Assembly (NCBI GenBank): GCA_023362775.1
Contig: JALMGJ010000002.1
Location: 107,315,981 to 107,379,980, forward strand
DNA length: 64,000 nt
From: Charina bottae
Lineage: Eukaryota > Chordata > Lepidosauria > Squamata > Charinaidae
Direction: 5' to 3'
Each line of letters begins with the position of its first letter. Position 1 is the stretch's first letter. This document shows positions 22,206 through 33,299 of the stretch, piece after piece. The notes under the pieces were generated by a model. That model was given only the letters and a program-made list of their open reading frames with translations, searched no databases and was not told where the DNA came from. The position numbers and the translations under genes were made by a program.

Positions 22206-23560
22206 CTATATAGGTATATCCAACTGTTCAGCCTTTATACAATTTACAGTACAATGTGACACATATCTACTTAGAATTAAGAAGATTAATTCCATTTGTC
22301 GTAAATTATTCTAAGGAACTTGCCAATAGGAATGCAGTCTAAAGGTTCCCAATAGTCTCTCATCTACAGTAAGTACTGAGCAGACCCCAACAGCTTGGCC
22401 TTAGCAAGATTCCTTTAACTTACACTTCCACCCTTTGCTTTGGGAAATAGTCATATTCTTCTTTGATAATGTCAGGTAGTACTCCTTTTTCCCCCCAAGA
22501 TTAAGTGTAGGAAAAAACAGGAGCCTGAATTAGTGAACGGTTTATTATAAGTCTTGACACATTAAGCTAATTTTTAAAGAAGAGGCAATATTATTACTAC
22601 CATGATACTTGCTGTTCAAGAATTTCCCTTTTGATAGGTTCAAAAGGTCATTTGCTGCCTTATGAAAATACCAAAACTAGAGAATAATTTTCTTACAAGA
22701 TGAAATAAAATGGCTGGTGTTAAGTATGAGCAGCATTAATTGACTGCAAAAAGCTCAGACTTACAAAGACTTTATAGAAATAATAATAGGAGGCTTCAAA
22801 AGGAACAAAAAAAAACCCCACCAAAATCACTGATGTAAAATGAGTGTAAAATTATTGCACAGAGAATATATTAAATTTTAAAGTCCTAAGGTTAATAAGG
22901 AGAGACAGAATAATGAGTAACAGGAAAAGGGCAAATGAATGTATTACAATAAAAATGTCAAGGAGGAGGAGGAGGAGGAGGACAGGAAAGTCAATGAGTA
23001 AGAGGCCTTCAGAAAGTCAGATCTGGACAATAGGAATGATGGAGAATTTTGTTCTTCTGTAATAACATTAATGCTCCTTTGGACTTACCCAAAAGTGTGT
23101 CAACCTGTTAGGGGCAGAAGTCACTTGCACAAGAGTTCCTTAAAAATGGATATATGTCTCTATATATCAACCCCATATGAATGATGATGCTTGTCTTAAT
23201 TCTAACTATATCATTTAAAAATAATAATTCACTACTGCATTTAGAATATGGCCAGTGGTCACTAGGACTGTGCAGCAGTATGGATTTGATTCCAAAATAA
23301 GTGTTGAAGCATGCAGTCATATGAATGGAGCACTTCACTGCAAGTTGTGAAAGCAGCCACATCTTTTTCTGGGACTATGTTGCTGCGATACTGGGAAAAA
23401 CAGAGGTACAGTCAGGTGATACATTCTTGCTCCACAGACTCCAAAGCTTCTTTCTGGAATTGAGCATGAAGCATTACAAACTGCTACCAGTGTATATCAT
23501 TGCACCTGATTTTCAAAAAAACAATGGGTTGACATTTCTACTCCAGTTTCTTCCTCCTGT
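22206..23560. other. Unique sequence, nothing recognised
   Basis: No supported gene. A GGA run lies at about 22,964-22,981. Confidence 0.5.
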
Positions 23561-23565
23561 TAAAC

Positions 23566-23587
23566 ATGTGTGTGTGTGTGTGTGCAA

Positions 23588-23632
<45 letters not shown>
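23566..23632. repeat. TG and GA microsatellites
   Basis: A short TG run followed by an uninterrupted GA run of about 19 units. Confidence 0.9.
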
Positions 23633-23636
<4 letters not shown>

Positions 23637-24110
23637 TTGAGAATATATTTGGTTTGTTTATTGATTTATATATGGTCTATGACCTTGGAACATGGAACAC
23701 AGTACAATACAGTAAACAAAAGAAAAAATGCATAAAACCCTGAAACTATAACGTGAAGGAGGCACAATATAGTTTCTAAAAGTCATGGCCTTCAATATGA
23801 ATTTTGCAAGCTATTGGGAGGGATTATTCAGAAATGAAGCAGGTGGAAAACAGATTTAAACCTTATCAACCCATAGGATGCTATCCCAGTCTGGATCAGG
23901 ATTCCATGCTCTTATATGAGAGTAAATAATTATCTAAGATACATAATACAAAATGTAGTTTGATCCTAATATTTGCTTCACAGATTAACAAAATGTATGC
24001 TGTCTTCGAAATTACATTCTAATATCACAAAGCTCCAACTGTAGAACATACTCCTTTGTGACCGTACTTTAAGAAGATTTTCTGCTGCTGGTCATATGAA
24101 TCTCTGTTCC
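23633..24110. other. Unique sequence, nothing recognised
   Basis: No coding or repeat signal supported. Confidence 0.5.
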
Positions 24111-24113
24111 TGT

Positions 24114-24160
24114 TTGGGGGGGGGGGAGAAGCAAACTCAATGTGTGTGTGTGTGTACGTC

Positions 24161-24228
<68 letters not shown>

Positions 24229-24325
24229 TCTTTTTTTAAATACTTTACCCACTCCATCTCTCTCTCTCTCTCTCTCTCTCCCTCCCTCCCCTCCCCTCCC
24301 CTCCCCTCCCCTCCCCTCCCCTCTA
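24114..24325. repeat. G, TG, GA, CT and CTCCC microsatellite cluster
   Basis: In order: a G run, TG (24,141-24,155), about 30 GA units (24,163-24,224), about 12 CT units (24,256-24,280) and a CTCCC run (24,281-24,322). The GA and CT blocks are complementary and could pair. Confidence 0.9.
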
Positions 24326-24866
24326 TCTCATACACACACATCTATGATTATCAGATCATTCTGTTTTTTCTTTACCTTTGATATCATCTCAATTTCCATC
24401 TCCTAGATACTGGATCCTATGTGATTACTAAAATGTTTCACACAATTTACTTCTAGTTGCATTTTTAGAGACATCTTCTCAGTTCTGTGTTTTGACAGTT
24501 TATCTTTTTCTGTTCCTCCTCATATCCTTTTACTGCTGATTCATTAGCTGACCTGTTTATTCATACTTCTAACTGCTTGTTCCTAGCTGCAAAAGTGCTG
24601 AGAGTATTGCCACCATGACAATGGATATTTGCAAACCTGAAGAAGGAGTGAGTCCTGGTTGGACAGCAAGAAAGGCACTTGGGAAGGATCCCTCCTCCCA
24701 TGTGGTAGACATGTATTGACAAGCTATGCATAATTAGTCTGCAAGAAATAAAACAGGATTTTTTTTTCAGGCTACTTAGTAGCACCATTTCATTGGGAAA
24801 TATATTGCCTCCCAGCTCCTCTCCTTCATATTATGGCTTGAGATAATTTTTCTCTAATCAAGAGTC
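24326..24866. other. Unique sequence, nothing recognised
   Basis: A short minus frame at 24,788-24,561 has no supportable identity. Confidence 0.45.
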
Positions 24867-24867
24867 C

Positions 24868-25197
24868 CTTGGACTGCATGGAGGTCAAATCAGTCAATCC
24901 TAAAGGAAATCAACCCTGACTGCTCATTGGAAGGACAGATACTGAAGCTGAAGCTCAAATACTTTGGCCACCTAATGCGAAGAGAGGACTCACTGGAAAA
25001 GACCCTGATGCTGGGAAAGACTGAAGGCAAAAGGAGAAGGGGACGGCAGAGGATGAGATGGTTAGATAGCATCACCGATGTAATGAACATGAATTTGAGT
25101 AAACTCCGGGAGACAGTGGAGGACAGGAAGGCTTGGCGTGCTATGGTCCATGAGGTCACGAGGAGTCAGACACGACTAAATGACTGAACAATCAAGT
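24868..25197 (+). pseudogene. 3' end of Bov-B LINE, lineage 1
   Basis: The frame 24,927-25,187 encodes the C-terminal part of the Bov-B protein: LKLKLKYFGHLMRREDSLEK, LMLGKTEGKRRRGRQRMRW, and the terminal EDRKAWRAMVHEVTRSQTRLND. Upstream of the start the reading is continuous with RVPWTA-type sequence and has small changes. It is a 5'-truncated insertion, nearly identical to the end of the copy at 45.0-45.27 kb. Confidence 0.9.
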
Positions 25198-25820
25198 GGT
25201 GAATATTGTTCATTCTTTTCCTTCTCCACCATCCTCTTTGTTTTCTTTTCCCCTTCCTGCTTTAGAAAGTATCCCTGTATTGAAAGATGACATTTGACAT
25301 CTACTTCCCTGGCTTAACCTTTCACCTCCTTTGTCTATCCTATTCTTTTATCTTTCTTCCAATCCTGTATTACTCACATGGTGAATTATTCTTTAACCAC
25401 TGTTAATTTTCTAAACCCTTTTAAGCACTTTTCTGGAATAGAGATAATGTGTGGTAACTGATATGGATTACATAACTCTAATTGTTAAAGATCTATGATT
25501 TTAGTAAAGAACAATGTAGTCTGGTATACAGAGAGTGGATTGGGCAGTGTCTGCACTGCTGAAGGATTGTTGGTTTGAGAACAATTCTGGGGAACTTTGC
25601 TGAAGAGAGCCGTTGAGAATGATTTAGAGAAGTATGTTGAAAACCAGAAAAGGAGGATGTACCATAGGGATGTGGAGGTGAACACAGTAGTTCACTAGAA
25701 GTTCACAAGTTTTACCAACCAGAGAAAAGCCAACTTCCAGAGACAGAGACAGAATTGCCACCAACGTCTGTAAACTCTTAAATCTAAAATCAGGAAGTCA
25801 GTTGGACTAAATAGAACAAT
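25198..25820. other. Unique sequence, nothing recognised
   Basis: No gene or repeat supported. Confidence 0.5.
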
Positions 25821-25821
25821 G

Positions 25822-25910
25822 TTCCTTCCTTCCTTCCTTCCTTCCTTCCTTCCTTCCTTCCTTCCTTCCTTCCTTCCTTCCTTCCTTCCTTCCTTCCTTC
25901 CTTCCTTCCA
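25822..25910. repeat. TTCC microsatellite
   Basis: About 22 perfect copies, one of the longest pure tetranucleotide runs in the window. Confidence 0.95.
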
Positions 25911-26171
25911 AATGATAATGAGAAAAATATATTTGGTAACCAGACTGAAAGTTTCAAGAAAAGACATTTTTTAAAAAATCCCAAATGCATTGTTTTTCCA
26001 CATGTTTTCTCCAACTATTTCTGTGTTATCAGAATATTAGATAAGGCACATTTCATCTACTATGTTTGATAAAAAGAATATTAACATGCACTATTGATAG
26101 TCATAAACTTAAACAAAACAAAACAAAACTGTAAACTCCTCCCCCATGTCACAGAGATTGTGACTACACTG

Positions 26172-26173
26172 CC

Positions 26174-26239
<66 letters not shown>

Positions 26240-26310
26240 TTTCGAGTCAGTGTTGACTCCTGGGACTAGTCCTTGAAGTTTTCCTGGCAAGATTTTTTGG
26301 AAGTGGCTTA
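26172..26310 (-). mobile_element. CTAT microsatellite with tail of a type A SINE
   Basis: A CTAT run (26,172-26,240) is followed by TTCGAGTCAGTGTTGACTCC and CTGGCAAGATTTTTTGGAAG, the reversed 3' tail of a type A SINE. The microsatellite is the expanded tail of that insertion; the tRNA head is absent. Confidence 0.6.
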
Positions 26311-26559
26311 TGAATGAAATTATCCTTATCTAAGTCAGCATTGGCAGAAGGGTGTAACTCTTGTGAGCTACACCTGGGAAATTTTAACTAATGAGAGACA
26401 GGAAATGGGGAGATACAGAGATGACCTTGTCCAATCTGAGGAGAAAGGCTTGCCACATGATATAGCTGGAGGAGAGAAGTAGGGAAATTTAGTGCAGAGT
26501 AAATAGCACTTTGTCTATTTTACTGTACATGTCTGTCTCATGTATGTAACTGTTTTTAT

Positions 26560-26806
26560 GTTGTGGTTATGTTTTATTGAGACTTACCAGTTGCATGTGG
26601 TATAGTTTTAACAATCAAGTCCTTCCTGCTAAGAAGGAAAGAGTCCCCCATTGGGGGAGTTGGGCGGTCATATAAATTTAAATAAAAAATGAAAAATAAA
26701 AACTTGTTGTAACCCGCCCAGAGTCCCTTGTATGGGAGATGGGCGGGGGATAAATTGAACAAATTAATTGATTGATTGATTGATTGATTAATTAATTAAT
26801 TGTTTT
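26560..26806 (+). mobile_element. L2/CR1-like LINE 3' end, partly duplicated
   Basis: AGTCCCCCATTGGGGGAGTT with GGGCGGTCATATAAATTTAA, then a second, better preserved end, CCCGCCCAGAGTCCCTTG and GGGAGATGGGCGGGGGATAA, followed by ATTG and ATTA microsatellites. Either two insertions or an internal duplication of the terminal module. Confidence 0.75.
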
Positions 26807-27462
26807 TATGCTAGTATTTGAAGTCATTTTCCTTCTGAAAGTCAGAAATGGGAGGAGAGGATGATCCCGATCTATCAGTATACATTATATCATGTAAACT
26901 AACAAGAACTGAGTTACAGGGTGAGGAGAAATAAAAAAGGCAAGGTTAAGAAGAGGTACAGTAAATGTGAAGAAATTTCACATTTTGCTTTTTGGCTTAC
27001 CTAAACAAAACAAACAGATTTGAAAAGAAACAAGCAATTTGCTTCAAAAAGGTATAATGCATGTAGAGTTCTGCATTTCAGCCTGTGCAATACTTGGGGA
27101 AACAAGCTTTAAGAAGCAAAGCAAGAAGCTTTAGAAAATCCTTACCAAATCCCTAAAAAAATATTTCATATTCTGTGGGAAAAGTTGATAAACACAAGGA
27201 CTGAGTGACAAATCAGAGGAGCAGAACATCCAGGAATATAGCCAAAGAGGAGATCCAAAGCAAATAGATAGGACACTTTGAAAAGCACAGTTTCAAATAA
27301 AAGCAAAGCATACATGATTGAGGAGGCAGATTAAATGGAGATTACAGCTGAATGAAGGCAATATACAAACTCTGGGAGGCCTTCAAGGAAAAGATCTGAA
27401 AGGACATTAAGAAATAGAGTGCCAGGTTTGTGAACATAAAGCAGACTACTCTTAAATGAGAA
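26807..27462. other. Unique sequence, nothing recognised
   Basis: Left flank of the copia element. No gene supported. Confidence 0.5.
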
Positions 27463-27467
27463 ACCTT

Positions 27468-27921
27468 TGTTGGGGTTTGATAAACCCAGGAATTTACTTC
27501 TAGATATAAATTATACAGAGAGGCTTGATTTCTAGGTAAAAGGTGAAATATTCTGCACAGTCACCCAATTAGCAGCCATTGTTGTAGGAATGATGTGTCA
27601 TGTGTGACTCATTCAACAGGTGCTTAGAGTTAGGTTGGGTGTGGTGAATAACGAGAGTGACCTATAATGTGATTGGTCAGGTTCACTATATATACAGGGA
27701 CATTCTCAGTTCCCATTATTCCCATTTTACCTCGTGAAAGCTGTATCGTTGATGGTGTATCATTTGTTACTTGTGGAAGTGATCTGTAAATACGTATGTA
27801 TATAAAGTAAATAGGATATTTGATATAACTTCTGTTTGGAGTCTATTTACTGCATAGTACGTGGATCACTGGTGCCTAGGAGAGAGGCAGGCCGCTCCAT
27901 CTCCGCGCGCTCCCTCTGACA
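27468..27921 (+). repeat. Copia 5' LTR
   Basis: 454 bp. A TATATATA box lies at about 27,687-27,694 with an inverted CCAAT (GATTGGTCA) at 27,671-27,679 just upstream, so transcription probably starts near 27,720. Confidence 0.9.
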
Positions 27922-27938
27922 GGGTTACGGACCCAGAG
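27922..27938 (+). promoter_or_regulatory. Copia primer-binding site (half-tRNA type)
   Basis: GGGTTACGGACCCAG directly abuts the LTR and resembles the complement of the anticodon arm of initiator tRNA-Met (GGGTTATGGGCCCAG), with two mismatches. Drosophila copia is known to prime from an internal fragment of that tRNA. Confidence 0.6.
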
Positions 27939-28185
27939 GCGGCAGAGACGCCATAGACGACGGAAGGCTTTGCACTGGCTGTGGATCGTGTGCAGTCTGT
28001 GAGCAGGAAGCTTTGGAAGCCTATCCAGGAGTCGTGTGGCTATTTGGAGTGATTTGGAGCTTTAACAGGTTCCGTGCCTGTGTGTGTTTTTTTTTCTCTC
28101 CTACGCTTGTTTTGCAGCTGGAGGACTTTCTGATAAGGTCTGTGTCTTTAATCATCGGTGTCTGCCCAGAAGGGGCTGAAGACAG

Positions 28186-28635
28186 ATGAGCACAGCGAAG
28201 ATGTTGCCGGCAGTCGGGGGAGGTTTTCCTCTGGAAAGACTGAATGACAGTAATTATTCGTCATGGGCATATAAAATGGAAATGTATCTTCGGCGTGAAG
28301 GGCTTTGGAGGAGTGTACTTTGCCCTGAACCAGACCTGGAAGATGAAGAAGTTGCTCTAAAGGACGATAGAGCATTGGCAAGCATAATTTTATGTCTGGA
28401 AGATAGCCAATTGTGTTATGTTAGAGACTGTCAGTTAGCCTATAAGTGTTGGGAAGCTTTAAAGAATGTTTATCTAAGAAGCTCACCGTTATGTAAAGTT
28501 TTACTAACAAGAAAACTTTATCACGCTAGATTAGGGGTATCTGATAATATAAGGGATCACCTGCATTATATGACAGGGTTGTTCCAGGAATTGGCTCAGA
28601 GAGATATGCCATTTACAGAAACAAAGTGTATATAA
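28186..28635 (+). pseudogene. gag: Copia Gag, N-terminal part
   Basis: 149 codons from the ATG at 28,186. Residues 15-45 (FPLERLNDSNYSSWAYKMEM) match the copia-type Gag signature of an aromatic-Arg-Leu-x-Gly/Asp-x-Asn-Tyr-x-x-Trp, followed by the LYHARLGVSDNIRDHL region. A stop at 28,633-28,635 ends the frame before the zinc knuckle, KCFCCGSQKHLLRDC at about 28,902-28,946 (C-x2-C-x4-H-x4-C). The full protein would bind RNA and form the particle shell. I chose this start because it is the first ATG before the signature and lies 265 bp after the LTR. Confidence 0.85.
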
Positions 28636-29039
28636 TTCTCAGTTCTCTAGATGAAACGTGGGATACTTTGGCAATTAGCTTTGGTTCGTTATCTGAGGAT
28701 AACGAATTTAACCATAATATAATAATTTATAATAATAATAACTTAACTTAATAATTTAACCATAAGATACTTATCTAGCAGGCTTTTAGAAGAAGAGCAA
28801 AGAAGGCAGCAGTGTTCTAACGTAATTAGGTCTAAGCAAAACAGTGTTTGTGTTAAGGAATGTTCTGATAACCAAAACAATGTATTATTTGTAAAGAGAA
28901 AATGTTTCTGCTGTGGGTCACAAAAGCATTTGTTGCGGGATTGTGATAAGAAACGGAAGCCGAAGGCTAAGCTGAATATTTCCAAGCCGGGAGAAGCTGC
29001 ACAGCTGTCTTTAATTAGTTCAAGAACTAATTAAAGAAC

Positions 29040-30124
29040 AAGATTTAAACGGACCATTTTTAATTGACAGTGGGGCTTGTCAGCATATAGGGAGTAACAG
29101 ACAGATGTTTAAGAGTTTTAAGCAGGCTGATAAAGATCATGTTACTCTAGCTAATGGAAGTATTGCATCTGTGACTGGTAAGGGATTTGTATATGTACCA
29201 GGGTTAAATATTGAATTATCAATGTTGTGTGTACCTGAACTGGAGTACAATATAATTAGTGTGTCACAATTGGATAAACAGGGTTATACTGTACAGTTTG
29301 GTAATAATGAATGTATTGTCATGAAGGATAACAATGTTTGTGGCAAAGGTATTTTGCAGAACAATGTATATGAAATTGTACAAACCAGGACAAGCAGCAA
29401 CCATCATGGTGTAGCTACGATTAATAAGCCAACACATGATTCATGTGCGCACCTGTGGCACAGAAGGCTTGGGCATGCGAGTTTCAAAGTGATTGAAAAG
29501 ATGTCAGAAGCAAGTTCTGGAATGGAATTGAAAAAGTGCCAAGTGTATTTGGATTGCACAGCTTGTAAGGTTGCAAAGTCAAAGGTGTTTCCTGTGAGCA
29601 AATTCAGTGATAGGAAGTCACATAAATGTTTTGAATTAGTTCACGCTGACTTAATTGGTCCATTACCAGTTTCAATAGGGGGTGCTAAATATGTTTTAGT
29701 CATTGTAGATGATTACACTAGATTTGGGTTCTGTTACCTATTGAAAGCTAAAAGTCAAACATTTGAAAAGTTTAGAAACTGGGTGCAGTTTGTGGGATGT
29801 AGGTATAGCACAAAGGTGTGTAGTTTACAAACTGACCGGGGTACAGAGTTTCTGAGTGGGAGTTTTCAGCAATGGCTCCATAGAAGGGGTATTGTGCATA
29901 GGAGAACTAACCCACATAGTCCAGCTGAGAATGGCGTGGCTGAACGTAGGAATTTGGCATTGCAGACAGTAAAGGATTCACTCATTGCTGACTCAGGGTT
30001 ATCAAGAGGATACTGGGGAGAGGCAATATTAACTGCTAATTATTTAATTAACAGGTTATGGAGTGTGTCTGTAAACCAAACTTCATATTACAGTATATGC
30101 TATATGGCAAGAAGCCACCATTAG
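29040..30124 (+). pseudogene. pol: Copia protease and integrase
   Basis: The aspartic protease motif FLIDSGACQHIG is at about 29,058-29,093, and the longest open frame is 29,105-30,124 (339 codons). It continues with the GAG-preintegrase part LWHRRLGHASF and C-x2-C (CTACK) forming the HHCC zinc-binding domain. The integrase catalytic triad is visible: Asp in HADLIGPLP, Asp in LQTDRGTEF and Glu in SPAENGVAER. The frame ends in QTSYYSICYMARSHH by a frameshift around 30,090, and the correct continuation is the next frame. It would have cut the polyprotein and inserted the cDNA. Confidence 0.9.
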
Positions 30125-30942
30125 CTCATTTGAAGGTGTTTGGGTGCACTGCCTATGTTCACGTGCATAAGGAGGTACGTAGGAAAGGACAGGCAAAAGC
30201 ACAGAAGATGACGTTTGTGGGGTATGAGCCAGGGACCAAAGGATATAGGTTCACTGATGGCAGGAAAGTTGTTATTTCTAGATCAGCAAGTTTTAGTGAG
30301 CACAGCAATTGGCAGAGTTTACACGGGAGCAGTGAGGTATATCTTCCTAGTCAGGGACGTTTTGAGCGGAGAGAGGCCACTGATGTGATTAAGAAGGAAG
30401 AGGAATTAACTCCTAGTGTGCCAATGATGCAGGATGCTACAGTGTTGCGTAGATCTGAGAGAGTTAACAAGGGCATACCACCTCAACGTTATACACCAGG
30501 TGATGTAAAAGTGTGTTTCATTGATTATGAACCTCGTAATTACAAGGACGTATTGGAGTTGCTACAACACGAGCAGAGTAGATGGAAAGCTGCTATGGAT
30601 GTGGAAATGAAAGCCATTAATTCTCATAAGGTTTTCAAATCTACTAGGCTGCCTGAGGGGCATAGAGCAGTAGGATGTAGATGGGTGTATAAGAAGAAAA
30701 CCTTAGTGAATGGTGCTATTCAGTATAAGGCTAGGTTGGTAGCACAAGGATTTTCCCAGATAAAGAATCAGACTTATGATGAAGTTTTTGCACCAACGCT
30801 AAGAGGGGAGACATTTAGGTTTGCCTTAGCAATGGCAGCAGCTGGGAATTGTGTAGTACAGCATTATGATATCACAACAGCATATTTGCATGCTGATTTG
30901 AATGAAGAGATCTATATGATTGAAGCCCCAGGTTATGAATGA
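30058..30942 (+). pseudogene. pol: Copia integrase C-terminus and reverse transcriptase, first half
   Basis: After the frameshift the frame carries the conserved LAHLKVFGCTAYVH end of the integrase and then the RVT_2 domain: AVGCRWVYKKKTLVNGAIQY, YKARLVAQGFSQ, and motif A in HYDITTAYLHADLNEEIYM (first catalytic Asp). It is stopped by TGA at 30,940-30,942, directly before the conserved YKLQKALYGLKQ block of the next piece. The ATG at 30,058 is only the first in the shifted frame; the protein is a continuation of the upstream one. Confidence 0.88.
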
Positions 30943-31422
30943 AAGATTGCAGGAAGGGTATACAAGTTGCAGAAAGCGTTGTATGGACTCAAGCAGTCGG
31001 CACGTTGCTGGAATCTTAGGTTAGATAAGGAATTACAAAGAATGGGATTCAAGTGTAGTATAGCTGACCCATGTCTGTATGTAAAGCAATGTGAAAACGA
31101 TGAACAGATTTTGCTTTTGATTTTTGTAGACGATTTGTGTCTTATAGCGAAAGATCAAAGCAGGGTAATTGAATTTACTGAAAACCTGAAACAGCACTTT
31201 GATGTCAAAGATCTGGGAGAAATCAAGAATTACCTAGGCATGGGTATTCAGAAGGTTGATGGGGGTTATGTTCTAGAGCAGTGGAAGAAGATTGAAGCAC
31301 TGCTAAGAGAGAACAATATGGAACAGTGTAAAGAAGTTTCAACCCCGATGACAACAGTTTTTGTTAAAACAGTGACTGGAGATGATGAACAACCTTCGTG
31401 TGATCATGTGATCAGTCAATAA
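30943..31422 (+). pseudogene. pol: Copia reverse transcriptase, second half
   Basis: In frame with the previous piece after a single TGA. It contains VYKLQKALYGLKQSARCWN, the catalytic FVDD (copia elements usually have YVDD) in LLLIFVDDLCLIA, and the DLGEIKNYLGM connection region. The frame ends at 31,422, where RNase H should begin. Confidence 0.88.
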
Positions 31423-31437
31423 TTGGAAGTTTATTGT

Positions 31438-31572
31438 ATTGTATTGTATTGATTTGCAATATTGTCCATCTGAGTGTAATGTAGCAGATGTGATGACAAA
31501 GCCTCTAAGCATAGATAGACATAGGATGTGTATATCTCAAATGTGTATGTCTTCTATTCTGTACAATTAAAT
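31438..31572 (+). pseudogene. pol: Copia RNase H, C-terminal remnant
   Basis: Following an ATTGT tract, the codons LQYCPSECNVADVMTKPLS form the usual end of copia RNase H (…ADxxTKPL). Most of the domain is absent, apparently deleted between about 31,423 and 31,440. Without it the element could not complete cDNA synthesis. Confidence 0.75.
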
Positions 31573-31587
31573 GTAATATCTATTGTA

Positions 31588-31598
31588 AATTGAAGGGG
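31588..31598 (+). promoter_or_regulatory. Copia polypurine tract
   Basis: TTGAAGGGG sits directly before the TGTTGG start of the 3' LTR. Confidence 0.75.
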
Positions 31599-32052
31599 TG
31601 TTGGGGTTTGATAAACCCAGGAATTTACTTCTAGATATAAATTATACAGAGAGGCTTGATTTCTAGGTAAAAGGTGAAATATTCTGCACAGTCACCCAAT
31701 TAGCAGCCATTGTTGTAGGAATGATGTGTCATGTGTGACTCATTCAACAGGTGCTTAGAGTTAGGTTGGGTGTGGTGAATAACCAGAGTGACCTATAATG
31801 TGATTGGTCAGGTTCACTATATATACAGGGACATTCTCAGTTCCCATTATTCCCATTTTACCTCGTGAAAGCTGTATCGTTGATGGTGTATCATTTGTTA
31901 CTTGTGGAAGTGATCTGTAAATATGTATGTATATAAAGTAAATAGGATATTTGATATAACTTCTGCTTGGAGTCTATTTACTGTATAGTACGTGGATCAC
32001 TGGTGCCTAGGAGAGAGGCAGGCCGCTCCATCTCCGCGCGCTCCCTCTGACA
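31599..32052 (+). repeat. Copia 3' LTR
   Basis: 454 bp, four substitutions from the 5' copy: one G/C in the GAATAAC-GAGTGACC part and three transitions in the last third. Confidence 0.95.
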
Positions 32053-32057
32053 ACCTT

Positions 32058-33295
32058 CAAAAGATGGGATGCAACCTACAAAAGGTGGTCCCAGTTGATG
32101 TTCTTTGTGAAACACTGTGACTGCACAGCAAGTAAAGAAAGATCAAAATGGAGACTCACAGACTGCTAGTGACTTCATGCAGATAGAACTGGGCAAAACT
32201 GGTATAAGGCTTTTGCACTCTAGAAGAAGTAATAATAAACAAGGCTGTCCCACTTCCTCTTCATTTCCTTCTTCAATAGCAGCCGGGAGAGAAAGGATCA
32301 ACAGATATAAAGTAAAACAAAAACAAACCAAAAAACCAAGACAAACAACACTACAAAAGCAACTACTCCATTGAAATCAGTGCAATGAAGAACAGTGGGA
32401 GTTCAAATAGCACAAAAATTGACTAACTGTTCTCAGCATGGACCACAATTTCCTGCAGAATTAAACTCTGTCTCTCTCTTCTGTGTGTATGCGCGTATGT
32501 GTGTATATATATTCACCTGCTTGGCATGAATGAAACATGCTCTGTGGCTTTAACTTTTTAAGCCAAATTAATAGTATATTTTTATATTTCCTTTCTACCA
32601 AGTATATTAAGGTTTTTTTAAATTAATCTTGGCAGTCTGGTTACAGATATAGAAGGCGTATTAAAAGCAAAGTCATGCACTGGTTGCTTGATGGATGCTG
32701 GCTATGAAACATTGGGAATATGTATGATCACTATAGAGTTGTATTAGCATTGCACAATGGGCGATAAGTCACCATTATTTTCTATAATTAGCTTAAGCTG
32801 TTAAGCACTGGCATAGTTTGTCCAAGCTTTATGCCACTAATTTATCATTGGACCAAAAAGATGTGATCTTGGACTTTACTGCTAAGTTTCATAAAATTGC
32901 TAGGTTAGTACTTCAATGCCTGCATTACAAACAAACAAACAAAATGTTAGCTGTCCATTGCTAATCTCTCATCACTAAAACTTCTTTGAACCGAAAGCTC
33001 TGCACAGGTTCCTCCACTAAAAGTTCCTTCAATTATACTATTAACCAAACTGCTTAAATTAGAAGCTGGATTTAATTGCATATTAGTGAATAGCAAAGGA
33101 TATTTTTTTCCTTCCTGTTGTCCATTGCTCTCCTTTCTACTCTGTACTTTGGCTGTGGAAAGGCAACTGAATGACAGGCTAAACTCCCCCCCCCCCATTT
33201 TACTCTGTGTTCCTCTCAGGAATAGGATGAATCTGAGACATGGTGGCAGTAATAACAGGAAGATAATTCAGCCTCTGATGAAGTTGTATGCCCCC
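32058..33295. other. Unique sequence, nothing recognised
   Basis: Right flank of the copia element. A short C run at 33,188-33,197. No gene supported. Confidence 0.5.
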
Positions 33296-33299
33296 CATT

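Larger units (their letters stand above)
27468..32052 (+). mobile_element. Ty1/copia LTR retrotransposon, nearly complete
   Basis: Two 454 bp LTRs (27,468-27,921 and 31,599-32,052), each TGTTGG...TGACA, flanked by a perfect 5 bp duplication ACCTT (27,463-27,467 and 32,053-32,057). The interior has, in order, a half-tRNA primer site, gag with a zinc knuckle, protease, integrase, reverse transcriptase, a remnant of RNase H and a polypurine tract. Integrase before RT is the defining Ty1/copia gene order. The LTRs differ at four positions. Breaks are a stop at the end of the gag frame, an AT-rich small duplication near 28,700-28,770, a frameshift near 30,090, a stop at 30,940 and the RNase H deletion near 31,423-31,440. 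Ty1/copia elements are uncommon in tetrapods compared with Gypsy and retroviruses. Confidence 0.95.

Noticed and set aside
25695..26014. Lys-Glu-Gly-Arg repeat frames resembling a low-complexity protein
   Set aside because: Direct translation of the TTCC microsatellite on the minus strand.
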